Below are positions 1 to 11,992 of a stretch of DNA of 64,000 bases, piece after piece. The notes under the pieces were generated by a model. It searched no databases and had not been told where the DNA came from. It saw only the letters and a list, made by a program, of their open reading frames with translations. The position numbers and the translations under genes were made by a program. Source of the stretch: Anthoceros angustus (Eukaryota; Streptophyta; Anthocerotopsida; Anthocerotales; Anthocerotaceae); NCBI GenBank assembly GCA_010909165.1, contig MU008160.1, positions 2,046,001-2,110,000 on the forward strand, in the 5' to 3' direction. The stretch's first letter is position 1; every line of letters begins with the position of its first letter.

Positions 1-1224
<1,224 letters not shown>

Positions 1225-1981
1225 GCGCCTCGGTTCCTTGCGGCCACGTACCTCCGAGTGTCATTGTGCGTCGGTGGTCTATATGTAGGGAGCCCCTGAT
1301 TGGTGCCGTAAGGAGTTGGACCTTGAGCTTTATGTGTAATACAGTGGTCGGTCCTAGCCTCGGCTCCTTGCTTGAGCTGTTTGCTGTTTCCCTCGACCCT
1401 ATTGCTACCTACCCTGGTACACATCTCTGCGATCCCGTCCGGATCACCGGGATATTTCTGTTGGTTGGGTTGAATCATTCTAATTAATACAACTATGAAC
1501 GGTTCGGAATTAAGATCCAGTGCTTTTGTGTTGGCAGGTACCTACACCCTAAGAAATTGGACGTGCAGGATAATAATTGTACGGTTTTTTTGGTCGAATA
1601 GACTAGGTGTCGGCTCGATTCTGCAATAGTGCATTATAATAAATTTCTTTGTCTGCTTCTACCAATGGGAATTTGGGGCATAGATTTGTTAGGGTTAGGG
1701 CCCTTTCCCATGAGCATGTAGAGTAAGATCGGCGATTCCGGAAGTTTGTTGGGGTTATCTTGGGTTTGAATGTGGAATAAGATAGGCAATTATGGAGGTT
1801 TGTTGGGGCATCTTGGATATGTATGTAGAGTAAGATAGGCGATTCCGAATAGGGTGGTTCTTCTTCTTCTTGCACCGGACATTCGTTTCCGGATGGATTA
1901 ACCGGATGCTTCTCATATTTTACCAAGATTCTTAAGCGTTTAGACCCTTTCAAAGGCTTTGCAGTTGATGTAACTAAGTGG
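1225..1981. other. Intergenic; no gene seen, one short degenerate tandem repeat
   Basis: The LIM gene's 3' UTR should lie in the first part. No reading frame with recognisable protein content occurs on either strand. From about 1,721 to 1,850 a unit of about 54 bp built around GAGTAAGATAGGCGATTCCG recurs roughly two and a half times (starts near 1,721, 1,775 and 1,828) with several mismatches. Confidence 0.6.
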
Positions 1982-2539
1982 TGTGGAATGCAAAAGTTTG
2001 GGCAACCTGATTTTTGTGGAAGGAACGGAAAGAATCAAAGGTAAGAAGCTCCTTTTTGTGATATACTACTAATTTCTAGAATTTGTTTACCCAAAAAAGT
2101 CTAGAAAATGGTAGGTAGGATGTACCCGGAACGAGTAGGTCCGCATTTCAAGACGCGTTCCCGTGGGAGGTCTTTGTAGGAGCTGTCCGTAAGAAGTCCG
2201 GTAGGACGTGTGGTCCTTGGCCATTTCTAGCCTGCTGGTAGTCCTGGCATGCCCATAGGGTGGTCAATTCCTAGCCCCTTCAATACACGGGCCGAGTGCC
2301 TACAAGCACTCGCAAGTCTCCTAAGGGCCCAAATGCCTGCCGGCTCCTCTTGAAATCTCAGCCCTCATCACAGCGTGGGTCCCCTCGCAGTCGCCCCATC
2401 TGCTCTTCCTCCTAGCGCGGGTGAAGGCAGCATGGGCGCCGCCCGCGGGGCCTCGTGGTGCCTCTCCTTCCCCTTCCCTATCGCCAGGGCTGCCTACCGG
2501 GAAGCCGCCTCACCGCTTAGGGTCAGCTCCCCACCGCTG

Positions 2540-2690
2540 TAGTTCCGCCTACCTACCGTGGTGGTCGACCGCCGACCACGGTAGTCCGCCACCCACTGTA
2601 GGCTGCTCCCCTACCGCGGTAGTCTGCCTACCTACCGTGGTGTCGACCGCCGACCACGTAGTCCGCCACCCACTGTAGGCCTCCCCAATG
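2540..2690. repeat. Short tandem repeat of near-palindromic CTACCGTGGT units
   Basis: A segment of about 75 bp holding CCTACCGTGGT, GTCGACCGCCGACCACG and CCACCCACTGTAGGC occurs twice in a row (from about 2,549 and 2,626), the second copy slightly shorter. It belongs to the same palindrome class as the CCTACCATGGTAGG arrays at 48.8, 50.2, 52.3, 53.7 and 59.7 kb. Confidence 0.7.
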
Positions 2691-2776
2691 GTGCCTGCCT
2701 CTTCCCAGGCACCCACGAAATGGTGGGGACTCCTCCCACCCTTGGGGTTGTCACCCCTTCTGTGGTAGTCCTCCTC

Positions 2777-3960
2777 TCATAGACTACCATCCGGCCTTCC
2801 CGGCCGGATCTCGCCTCTCCTTCCCTTGCTCTGTGGGGAAAGGCTCCCACTCCGGCAACCTGTTGCCTCTACTTCCTCCGCCCTTGGTCCTGGTGTGCTT
2901 GTGGAGGTCTGGCCTCCCATGGTCTTCCTTAGAGCGAAAGGCAAAGGCCGCTCTAAACTAGGCTGGAGGTGGATTATCTCCGAAGGATGCCAAGCATCCT
3001 CAAGCTCCTTGCTGGTTAGGAGCCCCTCCGTCTCCCACAAATGCACCAAATAGGTGCTGAGGTAGCATGGCCTTGGCCCTTCTTCATCCACCGAATTTGG
3101 CCTAAGGAGCTTCTCCCTGTGGTGTATGTAGGCCTCATACATGATTGTGCCCCAATCCGGCTTGGCTCCTCGAGAAATCTTCCACAAAAATTGGAGGGAG
3201 TTGGTGCCGAAATAAGAGGTCCGTTGATAGTTCACCAACCCCAACACAATTTTAGCAAAGAGCCTCCACTTTAGCTCCTTGATGCTGTCCGTCTTCCAGC
3301 CATTCTTGGCGTGGGCCTTCACTCCTCCGTCCATCATGTCCAGGACCTCGTGCGGAATCTTTGAGAGGGCAATCCTCTTCCCTCCATTGTTCGCTCGAGG
3401 AGAGCAATCCCTGAGCTCTCCTCCTCCGGTCTCCCATACACCTGGCGGATGCTCCGGACTGTCTAGCAGCGAGGATCAGTCCGAGCATTGCTCTCCGGCA
3501 ATGCGGTAAGGGCTGCTTCCGATTGACAGAGGTTGATGTAGCACTCCTCAATCAATTCCAAATTGGTGTAGGCCCATTGACGGCCATACACCCATCCCAA
3601 TTGGATGTTCCTCCTCTGCCCATTGCCTAAAATCCACCAGGTCTCAAGGATTGAGCTGCCCTGCAAAGCATGTAAACTGTGGCATTTCAAACTCATCTCC
3701 TCCTGGCGGCGCAGCCTCTGCTGCTGCCTTCTTTCCCTTTCCTCCTCGTGAGGAGGAGCCCTTGGCGGGCGGTTCCTTCCCCTTGCCTTTCCCTGCTCGA
3801 GGCATGGCGCGTTGTTACTCCCCAGGCGTTCACAAGGAAGGGAATTGCTTCCCAATTTCCAATGTTGGGGTTCCCAAACCTCACTTCCAGACACTCCTTT
3901 CCCTTGTTGCTGGCACGACACCCCACCTGAGACACAAGGCACGTTAGTCCTGGCTTGCAC
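2777..3960 (-). pseudogene. Gag-like protein remnant of family A element
   Basis: Two overlapping minus-strand frames carry recognisable pieces. The upstream part (3,960-3,463) contains WVYGRQWAYTNLELIEECY. The downstream part (3,337-2,777) contains KIVLGLVNYQRTSYFGTNSL and SRGAKPDWGTIMYEAY. Both pieces recur in the same order on the plus strand at 51.46-52.0 kb, and a more distant version occurs at 11.38-11.99 kb. The pattern of an E-L-(I/V)-x-E core followed by a hydrophobic stretch and DWGxxM(Y/F)E looks like the N-terminal protein encoded by large plant LTR elements. I cannot name a Pfam family with certainty. A frameshift near 3.4 kb separates the pieces, so the copy is dead as written. 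Confidence 0.6.
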
Positions 3961-4479
3961 CGGCCCCTAGCTGCTGCCAATTGTCCTCTAGACCTCTCCT
4001 TTCAGGGCAAGGCGCCGCCGGCGGGTGGTCGCGGTGCTTCTCCTCTTGGTCTCACTTTCCTCAATCTCGCGCTGTCTTAGGTGCCCCAATCTCGCGCCTC
4101 GTGCCCTCGACAGCTTCCTCCCACACTCGCGATGCCCAACGGGCTCCTCCCACCTTCCTTCGGCAGCTCGGAGTGTTCGAAAAAGCTCCTCAGTGCTCCA
4201 CTGCGCTCAGGCCTTCCTCTTCCTCGCTGCCCTCAAGGCCCACCCTGGGGCTTGCTCCTCCTCTTTCAACTCGCGCGCCTTCTTCCTTTCGTTCGCAGGT
4301 GGCGGCGACAGCGATGGCGATGGTAGCCTCCCTTTTCTCCTTCTTCCGCTTCCTCACGTCCCGCCTCCACCGTCATGAAGTGAAGGGGCGCCAAACCGCA
4401 CTTTGCCCTCCCTGGATGTCTGCCACCTGGAGGCCCCTCAACCCTAGATTTGGGTTTCCATCCTAAAATTCCTAATCCT

Positions 4480-4927
4480 GCCTAAATTACCTATTCCCCT
4501 GTCCTACGGATAACCCCAAATTAATTACCTTCTAATTAATCCTATTTATCTATTCCCCTATTGGTGAGCATATATAGTGGATATCCCCCTATACTAATTT
4601 CCTTTCCTAGCCGAGATCTTGTCAGCCTACCGCGGTAGTCTGCCAGCCTCCCGTGGTAGTCTACGCTTCCTCTCAGCCTACCGGCGTAGTGTGACAGTTA
4701 CGTGGTGGTAGTCTCACCCCACCGCCCCTCACGCCTGGTCGCTTTTGCCCCGTTTCTTTCCCTGGGATATCCCTCCTGCCTTTCTACCCATATCCTACAG
4801 CTCCGGATCCAAGGTTCTCAAAAAAATTCCCAACACGTCCCTCTTCAATCGTTTTTAGCAAAAAAAAATCAGGGTCGTTCTTCCTCTGGCTCTTTTGGGC
4901 TGGTTGCCCAAACTTTTGCATTCCACA
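4480..4927 (-). repeat. Family A LTR (partial), minus strand
   Basis: The reverse complement begins TGTGGAATGCAAAAG at 4,927 and shares its opening motif and general order with the plus-strand LTRs beginning at 48,611 and 49,970, including the run of CTACC(A/G)(T/C)GGTAG palindromes at about 4,625-4,715. The inner boundary is not sharp; the A/T-rich stretch near 4,480-4,590 corresponds to the AT-rich zone before the TATA-like part in the other copies. Confidence 0.65.
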
Positions 4928-5870
4928 GCCTACCTCCTCTCCCTTCCCCAACTGGAGTTGTGTCAATGATAGTGATCTTCTGTTGTAGTGTATGATCCGG
5001 AGTGGTGTCCATGATTGCCACCTTCTCCATCTTGTGCGAAGATCCATAATATGAGGGCAAGGCTGCTGGCTGCAAATCATCCTTGCATGATACATCGTCA
5101 CCGGGCCCTCCATTGCCGTCATGGCCTCGTGACTCCGCACCGCAAGCGTAGGAGTAGGTTGGAGAAGCGCTCTGCATTTCGGTAGTAATTGGCACTTCGC
5201 AGCAACTGTCAAGCTTTTCTGAGAGTAAGGAGAGCTTCATACTATCCAGTTTGTCCCTCTGGGTTTGAACGTTAAAATACCCAAACATGATTATGGTGGC
5301 AGGTTTGACCCGTTATAGTAGCCGCCAATGTTAATTACCCAATGTTCGGCTTCAAATAAGTGGCTTTAAATGAAACCTAAACCTAACCTTTAAACCATAG
5401 TGAGTGAACCCGCGGTTAATTATTCAAGGGTTTATCTTCGCGGCGCACACAAGATTGTGGACTTCAAACAAGGGTTTTGTGTTTGGGTGTGCTGAAACTC
5501 CAGGTGTGGGCGAGGGCGACTTGTAGGGAAGAATTTGTGCTTGGAGGGCATGCAAGTTTGAGGGCAACAGTTGCTTGGATTGCGGACGTCCTTGGGGGCT
5601 TGTGTGCTTGGGAGGCTTGGCGACTTGCAAGGCGTTCAAATTGCAGGGCTTGAGTGTTGTTAGGCTTGGATTGTTGGAGGGCTGTGGTGATAGGAGGGCC
5701 CACGAATTGGAGAGCGCTAGACTTGTTGGGCTTTTGTGCTTTGAAGACTTTGTGCTTGCAGATCTTGGCAGCTTGGAGTGCGAGAATTTGGGGGTGCGAC
5801 AAGCAGGAGCTGAGCGTGCACTTCTACAGGGATTGAGGCAAAGTCAATCGGCGATTCAAGCAGGCGTTTG
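4928..5870. other. No gene recognised
   Basis: Reading frames exist on both strands (for example on the minus strand around 4.8-5.3 kb) but none shows a known motif, repeated hydrophobic pattern or homology to other parts of the window. Between about 5,450 and 5,870 the sequence is G/T-rich with loosely recurring CTTGGAGGGCTTG-like words, which produces long but meaningless open frames. Confidence 0.5.
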
Positions 5871-5893
5871 AGGCCAGGTATGTGTGCGCTAGA

Positions 5894-6150
5894 GGCAAGG
5901 TGTGTGTGCGTTTGGGGCAAGGTGTGTGTGCGTTTGGGACAAGGTGTGTGCGCGTTTGAGGCAAGGTGTCTGTCCGTTTGAGGCAAGTTGTCCGTGCGTT
6001 TCAGGCATGGTGTGTGTGCATTTCATGTAAGGTGTGTGTCTGTTTAAGGTAGGTATTTGAGGCAGGCGTTTGTGGTAGGCGCTTGAGGCAGGAATTGAGG
6101 CAAGGTCTGTCCGCAAGGGGTGTGTGTGTTTGAGGCAAGGTTTGCGGGCC
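5894..6150. repeat. 22-bp minisatellite (GGCAAGGTGTGTGTGCGTTTGG)n
   Basis: Units start at 5,894, 5,916, 5,938 and 5,960 with an exact 22-bp spacing and continue with increasing divergence to about 6,150. There are no unique spacers between units, so this is a simple tandem repeat and not a CRISPR-like array. Confidence 0.85.
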
Positions 6151-6371
6151 TATCGGGCAGGTTTTATTGGCATTCCAGACAGGTTTTGTGGGTGCGGGAT
6201 CTCTCTTCAATATAGCATTTCACGGGGACCCGAAATAGCAGGTTTGTGGCACCTTGTCTTGGGTTGTTTTAGGTGTACAAGACACCTTCTATCTTGTCTT
6301 GTTTCGTGCTTGGTCTGTATTTGCCTCCTATTTTCTCTAATGCTTCATCTGTGCATCCATGGTTCATAGGC

Positions 6372-6752
6372 ATGTCCATCCCACAGAGGCAAGTGCGTGC
6401 AAACCACGCCAACATTGTGGAACCTCAACCACACCCAAAACCTCCAAAACGCAAAAGGACAGAAGTGAATTTCGAAGCACGGACTTCCGGGAAACGGAGG
6501 AGTGCACTAGGAGGAGGTGCTGGGGGTGGTCATGACCCAACACAATCCAGACCTACAGCTGCTCTAAAGTCGACTCTGCCACCACAAGGTGCATCTGATG
6601 GGAAGAGTGGGCCTTCCCAAGGTGCATCACAGCGGAGGTCTAAGCAAAGCAAGGGAGCATCAGGGCTGCTGGATGACAGCATCTCAACATTGTTCAATGA
6701 TCTCGGGAGAAGTTCTTTCAGAAGAGTTCAAATCACACGTCACCGGTCTTGA
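6372..6752 (+). pseudogene. Basic, low-complexity N-terminal exon, probably of the ParB-methyltransferase gene
   Basis: From the ATG at 6,372 the frame encodes a hydrophilic protein with a nuclear-localisation-like cluster (PKPPKRKR, then KRRSALGGGAGGG), several Q-G-A-S repeats and an end reading DDSISTLFNDLGRSSFRR. No domain is recognised. It lies 380 bp upstream of an acidic exon that continues into sequence found again just before the ParB-like domain at 18.8 kb, so I assign it to the same broken gene by position; this link is inference. Confidence 0.4.
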
Positions 6753-6896
6753 GTGCGCATCCCCAAGCGGCGATAAATCAAGAACTGCAGAGTGGACTGG
6801 GCGCACCTATGACAAGTGACAAGGTATGTGGACGAAGATGATCTGAGTTCTGTGAGGTGCCCAAGTCCAGAGCTAGGTGCTTTTAAGCCACTTGGG

Positions 6897-7012
6897 CGCG
6901 CACAAGTTTGCGCACTGGGGTTGAAGGAGCCTAGTGCGCAAACTTGTGCACGCACTGGGGCTCAATCGGACCCTAGTGCGCACACTGGGATGTTTCGGAC
7001 AGCCCACTGCGC
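6897..7012. repeat. Hairpin-forming repeats around TTTGCGCACT
   Basis: GCACAAGTTTGCGCACT at 6,900-6,916 is the exact reverse complement of 6,933-6,949, with a 16-nt loop: a 17-bp perfect stem. The edges (CACTGGGG / CCTAGTGCG) recur twice more up to about 7,012. The block sits in what looks like an intron between the exons ending near 6,750 and starting near 7,131. Confidence 0.85.
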
Positions 7013-7130
7013 GCACTCGATGTCTCTAAACCCACACAGGCATATAATTGCGTAACGTTGTACGTGCCCTAGGGTTCGAACATGTTTGATGTCTTTGCTT
7101 ATTGGATTCAAACTTGTATTTTTATTGCAG

Positions 7131-7735
7131 ACATTCGGGACTATGCTGCATTTCTGCAAAAAGAAATAGTTCTGGGGTTGATGATGACCAAGATGGCCGA
7201 ACAAGCATGTGAAAGTGATCCTCTTCGGGAAAGTGATGCACAAGCAAGGAAATGGCAGTTCGCAACCTCGACCAAAGCATCGTTATCAGCAGAAATGAAC
7301 AGGGACAATTCTGATGAGGATTCAATGGAACAAGAAATAGAGAGGTACTTGCCAGCCGAGGGTAGAGATGTCCTAGAGGACGCTGATAGTGGAGATTATG
7401 AAGATCTAGAAACCACAAATGAAGATGTTGGAGAGGACGACATGCACCAGATATCGGCGGCAGGTGAAGATGATGACAATAAGAGAGAGGAGATACATAG
7501 TGAGGGGGGATCAAAACGATCGTCTAATGCACCCAAAATCACCAGACATTGGCAGATGCACAACACCTTCTACGTAGTCTAGACTCTAGGGTCAAAGAAT
7601 CTGTGAAGGAGCGAGTCCGTGCACAACCAACTAATAAGGTCAGAGGAAAGAAGGGAGTACAAGACCTTGAATAGGATAAGGAGATAGATGCGGACCTTCT
7701 GGACGATGTTCCCATTTCACCTATAAGAATGATAA
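7131..7735 (+). pseudogene. Acidic exon of the ParB-methyltransferase gene, cut by the Copia insertion
   Basis: After a likely acceptor (TTGCAG at about 7,130) the frame reads DIRDYAAFLQKEIVLG and then a strongly acidic stretch rich in D and E up to 7,582. Shifting frame near 7,540, the sequence continues HLLRSLDSRVKESVKERV and DKEIDADLLDDV up to the left end of the Copia element. The KESVKERV...DLLDDV part is repeated to the right of the Copia element at 18,835-18,970, where it runs on into the ParB-like region. That shows that both sides belong to one gene family copy. An internal stop (TAG at about 7,671) and the frameshift mark it as non-functional here. Confidence 0.6.
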
Positions 7736-7941
7736 TAAGAGTAAAGACCCTTCGTATAGGGTTTACCTATTGGGGTTACTCGCTTACTCATGGTTATTTA
7801 TAGGGCTGCTTAGATGAAGGGTCGCGTAGGTGAAGTGGCTTAGAGCAATGAACATTTATATACAACTTTTGTCTTTATTTTATGATTATCAAGTAAAGTT
7901 CAGTCGATAGCAATTGCCTTGCTCTCTCCGCAAAATACACA
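7730..7941 (+). repeat. Copia 5' LTR
   Basis: Begins TGATAATAAGAGTAAAGACCC and ends CAAAATACACA. It matches 18,618-18,826 with only a handful of differences. The inner edge is fixed by the primer-binding site that follows; the outer edge is set by the point where the two LTRs stop matching. Confidence 0.9.
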
Positions 7942-7953
7942 TGGTATCAGAGC
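7942..7953 (+). other. Primer-binding site, initiator Met tRNA type
   Basis: TGGTATCAGAGC directly abuts the 5' LTR and matches the 3' end of plant initiator methionine tRNA, the usual primer of Copia reverse transcription. Confidence 0.92.
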
Positions 7954-7982
7954 ATTGACATGGTCCGACAATCCCTCAAGCC

Positions 7983-8387
7983 ATGATGCCTGGAAGAGGA
8001 GGTTCTCGTGCAAGGAGACGCCAACAGAACAGCAGGAGAAATCGCGGGAATCACCAGCGATTACAAAACAATCTGCCTGCTACTTTGGACAACGTCTTAG
8101 ATCTCTACGAGGCCAAATACCCAGACATCTGGCTAAGACATTTTGTAGACACACATTCAGGTAGTGCTGCTGGTCATGCTAGAGCAGCTATTAGGCAGGA
8201 AGGGAATTCCAGAGTTCATTCCCTTTACCGTGCTCGTTGCCTTAGCAGACACCAGAACCCTGATTTGTTTTACAAGCCACCCTCTAATCGGATCTCTCTC
8301 GAATCCACCATCCCCAAAACCTCCAACAGAGTAGCTCCTCTTGTTCCTATAGCACACAATCCATTGCATGTACCTGTTAGAAATTAG
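7983..8387 (+). CDS. Unidentified 134-aa ORF between primer-binding site and gag
   Basis: An intact reading frame opens 30 bp after the primer-binding site. Its N-terminus is very basic (MMPGRGGSRARRRQQNSRRN), followed by LDNVLDLYEAKYPDIWLRHF and a proline/serine-rich tail. It has no recognisable retroviral motif and precedes gag by about 700 bp. It could be an extra leader ORF of this Copia lineage, an out-of-frame N-terminal part of gag, or chance. Copies elsewhere would decide. Confidence 0.4.
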   Translation: MMPGRGGSRARRRQQNSRRNRGNHQRLQNNLPATLDNVLDLYEAKYPDIWLRHFVDTHSGSAAGHARAAIRQEGNSRVHSLYRARCLSRHQNPDLFYKPPSNRISLESTIPKTSNRVAPLVPIAHNPLHVPVRN

Positions 8388-9113
8388 GATAGGAATCAAG
8401 GGTGCTTCTCAAAAACAAGTCAGAATTTCGAGGAAAGGATCGAGGATACTCTCCAGAAGGTGCTGTCTAATCAATGCATATTGAGGGATGGAGTAGCCCA
8501 AGCCCAATTCACTCTTGGTCAAGAAACCTGCAGAATCAGCAGAGCGATTGCAAGGATTTTAGAATCACTCCAGGAGATGGATCTTGGTCAGGGCTTCTCA
8601 TCGGAATCTTCTCTAGCCAGGAGAGATTCCATCTTGTGACCTTGCTTCCGCTGGTGGAGAGGGCAGGAGACACGAATCGACAGCAAAAGCAACAGTGACC
8701 TTTGGTGCAGACCTGAACAGGCGCAAAGCCATTGCTGCCCCCTTGCTAGTCTCGTGTCTTCTCGCATTTGATAGGCCCAACTAACCTGTCATTTTGCATG
8801 CTTGGGACATGTCAGTTAGAAACCCTAAAAAAAAAAAAAACTGAAACGTTGCATGAGAAGAAGCGTTGTCAACTCTTGACTGTGCACCTTTTTGCATCAA
8901 GAAGGTCGATGAGGGAGGAAGCCTGTTAGAGGTCAGATACTTTAATCTGCCCCTCCTCCCAGGCTGTCTCCCCCATCGAGCCCCCAGAACACAAATTGTT
9001 AATCCTCAGTGTTCTCATGAATATACAACAAACTAAGAGCAGCCACCAGCATTCTACCTTATCTGTTTTTATCACTCTGACCATAGAAAAGTAGTGATAC
9101 CAGCAGAGTTCGC

Positions 9114-10090
9114 ATGTCCAGGTTTGCCTTTGACGACAGTGAGCAAAGCAGTAGCGATCACTCTACCTCTTCAGAGGAGGACGAGGGTGAAGTAGATTTA
9201 GCGGCTTACCTTGCCTCTAGGTTCTGGCAGAATCCACCTGTCATACCCATACTGTCACATATTGTAAAGAAAATGACAACACCTTCCTTTACGTCTGACC
9301 TCAAGGAGAAAGATAGGTTTAATGGCACTAAATACCCTGTTTGGAGAGTGCGTATGAAAGCCATCTTGATCGCAAGAGGTTGCTGGAGTGTTGTTGGTGG
9401 ATCTTTCACAGAACCAGACCCACAATAGGCTCTCAAGCTGACAAGGAGAGGTGGGCAGCTTGTAATGAGGTTGCAGTGGCAGTCCTCATCAACGGGCTTG
9501 ACACAGTCCTTGTCCCTGATGTCGAATACCTGACCAAGGGAATTCAGATATGGAACCAACTTGAGAAGACATATCAAGTTACTAACATAATGACAAAGTG
9601 TGATGTTTGGCAAGAGTACTATGCGCTAAGAATGAAGGAAGGAGATAAGGTGGGCGTTTTTACCAGTAAATTCCGCCACCTTCGTGCTCAGCTCGCCTCT
9701 CTCAACTACAAGATTGAGGAGGAGCACATCGTGGTACAGCTGCTAAGCAGTTTTCCCGCTTCACTTCAACAATTCGTTAGCTCATACAATGGACCATTAA
9801 GCGCCTCAAATGCTACTGTCACTACCGGGAATGCAAGCACGCTGACTGTCGACTACATTGTAGCTGCCTTGCATCAAGAGGAACAAAGCAAGCTTTTCTC
9901 TACTGGTGGCTCCAAGGCCAAAGCAGAAAAAGTCATGGCGGCTAAGTTACAACCGAACAGACCAAAAGGCAAGACTCACTCGCCAAGACAGAGTGCATCT
10001 GGGCCATCAACCACCTCCAAGAAGTCTGGAAATTGTAATCAAAAGGAAGACCGCCATCGGGCTAGAGATCAGAAGAAAAAGGCAAAGTAA
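9114..10090 (+). pseudogene. Copia gag, one frameshift
   Basis: The first part (9,114-9,428) has an acidic N-terminus followed by KEKDRFNGTKYPVWRVRMKA, the Copia gag signature with conserved W. After a one-base shift near 9,428 the second part reads QIWNQLEKTYQVTN, VGVFTSKFRHLRAQL and HIVVQLLSSFPASLQQFVSS, the UBN2-type gag region, up to 10,090. The C-terminal basic tail contains a single Cys (GNCNQKED) where a CCHC knuckle would be expected, so the knuckle looks lost or frame-shifted. Gag would form the virus-like particle. Confidence 0.88.
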
Positions 10091-10680
10091 CCCCAAAAAG
10101 AAAGTATCCACCAGTGTTGTTGTTAAGGATAAGAGCTCGAGTGATCCCTTGATGTCTCCAGACAACAGCAAAGGAACGGTTAGAATATACACGATATGTC
10201 TCTCAAATTCAATGCATGATAGGGACAGTTGGTACTTGGATTCAGGTGCGACTGCCCATATATGCAAGGACACACAAGGACCTGTTCTCGTGCCTGGACA
10301 CATCTCATGTCTCTGACAAGGTGTTGTTGGGTGATGAGAAGAATGAGACAGGCCTTCGAATTGAAGGGCGGGGTAAATGCATCTTTAGGTTACATGATAA
10401 AACTGACCTGACTTTGGAAAATGTTTTGTATGTCCCAAGGATGGCCAAAAACCTCGTATCTTTGAGCCGGCTCATGAGCCTGAGAGCTTACAGTTTGTTT
10501 GCAGACAAGAGTTCCTGCTCTTTCTACACTACCGCTGTCCCACACAGGCTAGTGTTTAGAGGTATTCCTGACCGTGACCTGTACCGACTGGACGTTCACT
10601 GCAGGTCTGAACCTGTAACCATGTCCACTACCACAGGTCAGATGGATTCCAAACAGTTAGCTTCCCTATGGCATGCCAGG
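10091..10680 (+). pseudogene. Copia protease and start of the pre-integrase domain
   Basis: DSWYLDSGATAHICKD at about 10,228-10,275 is the Copia aspartic protease active site (DSGA followed by the HIC motif). After another shift the frame continues LTLENVLYVPRMAKNLVSLS and ends at ASLWHAR, the beginning of the GAG-pre-integrase motif (normally WHxRLGH). The motif is cut exactly at 10,680 by the nested insertion and resumes as LGHANRAKL at 14,677. Confidence 0.9.
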
Positions 10681-11381
10681 TGTGGAGTATCACATGTATC
10701 CTAACCCTTCTCTGAACTGTCAGGATGCATGAATTTTTTTGTTTTTGGTGTCTTAGTATAGCAGAATGCTTTGGAATCGTTCGGGTAAGGCCTTTTATAC
10801 GGAAAGGGTCCTTGGCCCATGGTGATAATAATATTTTCTTGTCCTTGGGTTTTGACCCTGGTTAGGAAGGTTAGATATAGAGTCCTTGGGTTTTGGTGAT
10901 TTTAGAAATAAGAAGGTGTCTATATATGCTAGGATGCCTACATTTTGCTGCTGCCAACAAGTGGGAGGTGGCTAGTTCCACCACGGTCGGAGATGGGGCG
11001 CATGCACTGTGGGGAGTTCACAACCCTAGTGGCGGAGCGGGGCTGCCAGTCAGTCGGAGCGCAACTGGAAGAAGAACACACCTGACATCGCGAGGTCGCG
11101 AATTTCCAGGAGCGAGCGCCGGGCGGAGCCGCACTGGGCGACGATGCAATCGCGCTCGCGCCAAATCACCGCTTTGCCGCAGTGCAGTGGCGCACGATCA
11201 AAGAGCGCGGCGATCGAGGAGGGAAACCACGCGCCGGGCGAATCGCGAAGGGGAAAGAGGCGCTGAGGCAGGAGGACCAGCGCGAAGAGGAGCGACAGGA
11301 GCGCGCGAGGGTGGTGCTTTTCCTCTCTGACCAGCGTCTGCAGGAGAGCCGAGGTTTTTTGAAGACGAAGGAGGAAGGGAG

Positions 11382-11992
11382 ATGGCGCCTCGAGCCGCGG
11401 CAGAAATTCCCACCATACAGTGGCCCAACATGGACCACTGGAAGGTTAGAGCTGGCGATCTTGTGCAGGAACTGGGCCTAGATTTCATGGAGAAGAAATG
11501 GTGCTACGATAGCCCAACATTAGTGCAAGAGTGTGCCCGCCAACTGAGAACCAAAACGCAAGAGGGCGACGCGAGGAAGAGGCCGCAAAATTGGGATTTG
11601 GGGCTCTTCCGAGCCGTGTATGGGCGAGAAGAATCAGAAGATGGGAGCCTGGTGATTGAACCGCAGAGGAAGAAAACTCTGAAAGCTGCAGCAACCGCGC
11701 TCATGAAGCCTGGGGAAGTGAGAGTTAACAATGGATGGGTGACACGCCAGCTCGTGTCTGTGCAGCTGGTGGGTTGGCCAAGTGGATTTTGTGTTTCCTT
11801 CATAATCGAAAGTTAGATCACATGGCGGACCACTTCCTGGTCTTCCTTCATGAAGTGGTCAAGGGCACGCAGATCGATTGGGGAAGGATGATTTTTGAAA
11901 GAGCTTGTGAAGAGAAGGCGACTTTTCTCCCTCCCTCGGCCTTCCTTGATTTCACCCTTTTGATTCATGTGTTTGAGCATTCGGATGCCTAA
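11382..11992 (+). pseudogene. Gag-like ORF of the nested element
   Basis: The frame from 11,382 reads WPNMDHWKVRAGDLVQELGL, LDFMEKKWCYDSPTLVQECA and KAAATALMKPGEVRVNNGW to 11,816; after a one-base shift it continues WILCFLHNRKLDHMADHFLV, then HEVVKGTQIDWGRMIFERA to 11,992. The order aromatic-Y-x-LVQE(C), hydrophobic helix, then G-x-x-x-DWGxxMFE matches the family A gag-like pieces at 2.8-3.9 and 51.5-52 kb, although residue identity is low. I infer a shared N-terminal structural protein of a large non-autonomous element group. An RNA- or particle-packaging role is only a guess. Confidence 0.6.

Larger units (their letters stand above)
1982..4927 (-). mobile_element. Decayed LTR retroelement, family A, minus strand
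   Basis: Reading the minus strand from 4,927, the sequence starts TGTGGAATGCAAAAGTTTGGG, then CTACCRYGGTAG palindromes, then an A/T-rich stretch, and then gag-like coding remnants at 3.96-2.78 kb. The same order occurs on the plus strand at 48.6-52 kb, which identifies one repeat family. A second copy of the terminal motif lies on the plus strand at 1,982, so this locus is bordered by two LTR-start motifs in opposite orientation and is probably a rearranged or nested remnant. No RT, RNase H or integrase is visible, so it is either a truncated or a non-autonomous element. Confidence 0.7.

Noticed and set aside
3981-4466. A 161-codon plus-strand frame within the family A remnant
   Set aside because: Ser/Pro/Arg-rich low-complexity product, antisense to the element's coding direction and not conserved in the plus-strand copy at 49-51 kb.
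5894-6150. Regularly spaced 22-bp repeats resembling a CRISPR array
   Set aside because: Units are contiguous without unique spacers, and the genome is clearly plant nuclear; it is a minisatellite. The same holds for the 47-bp array at 45.4 kb.
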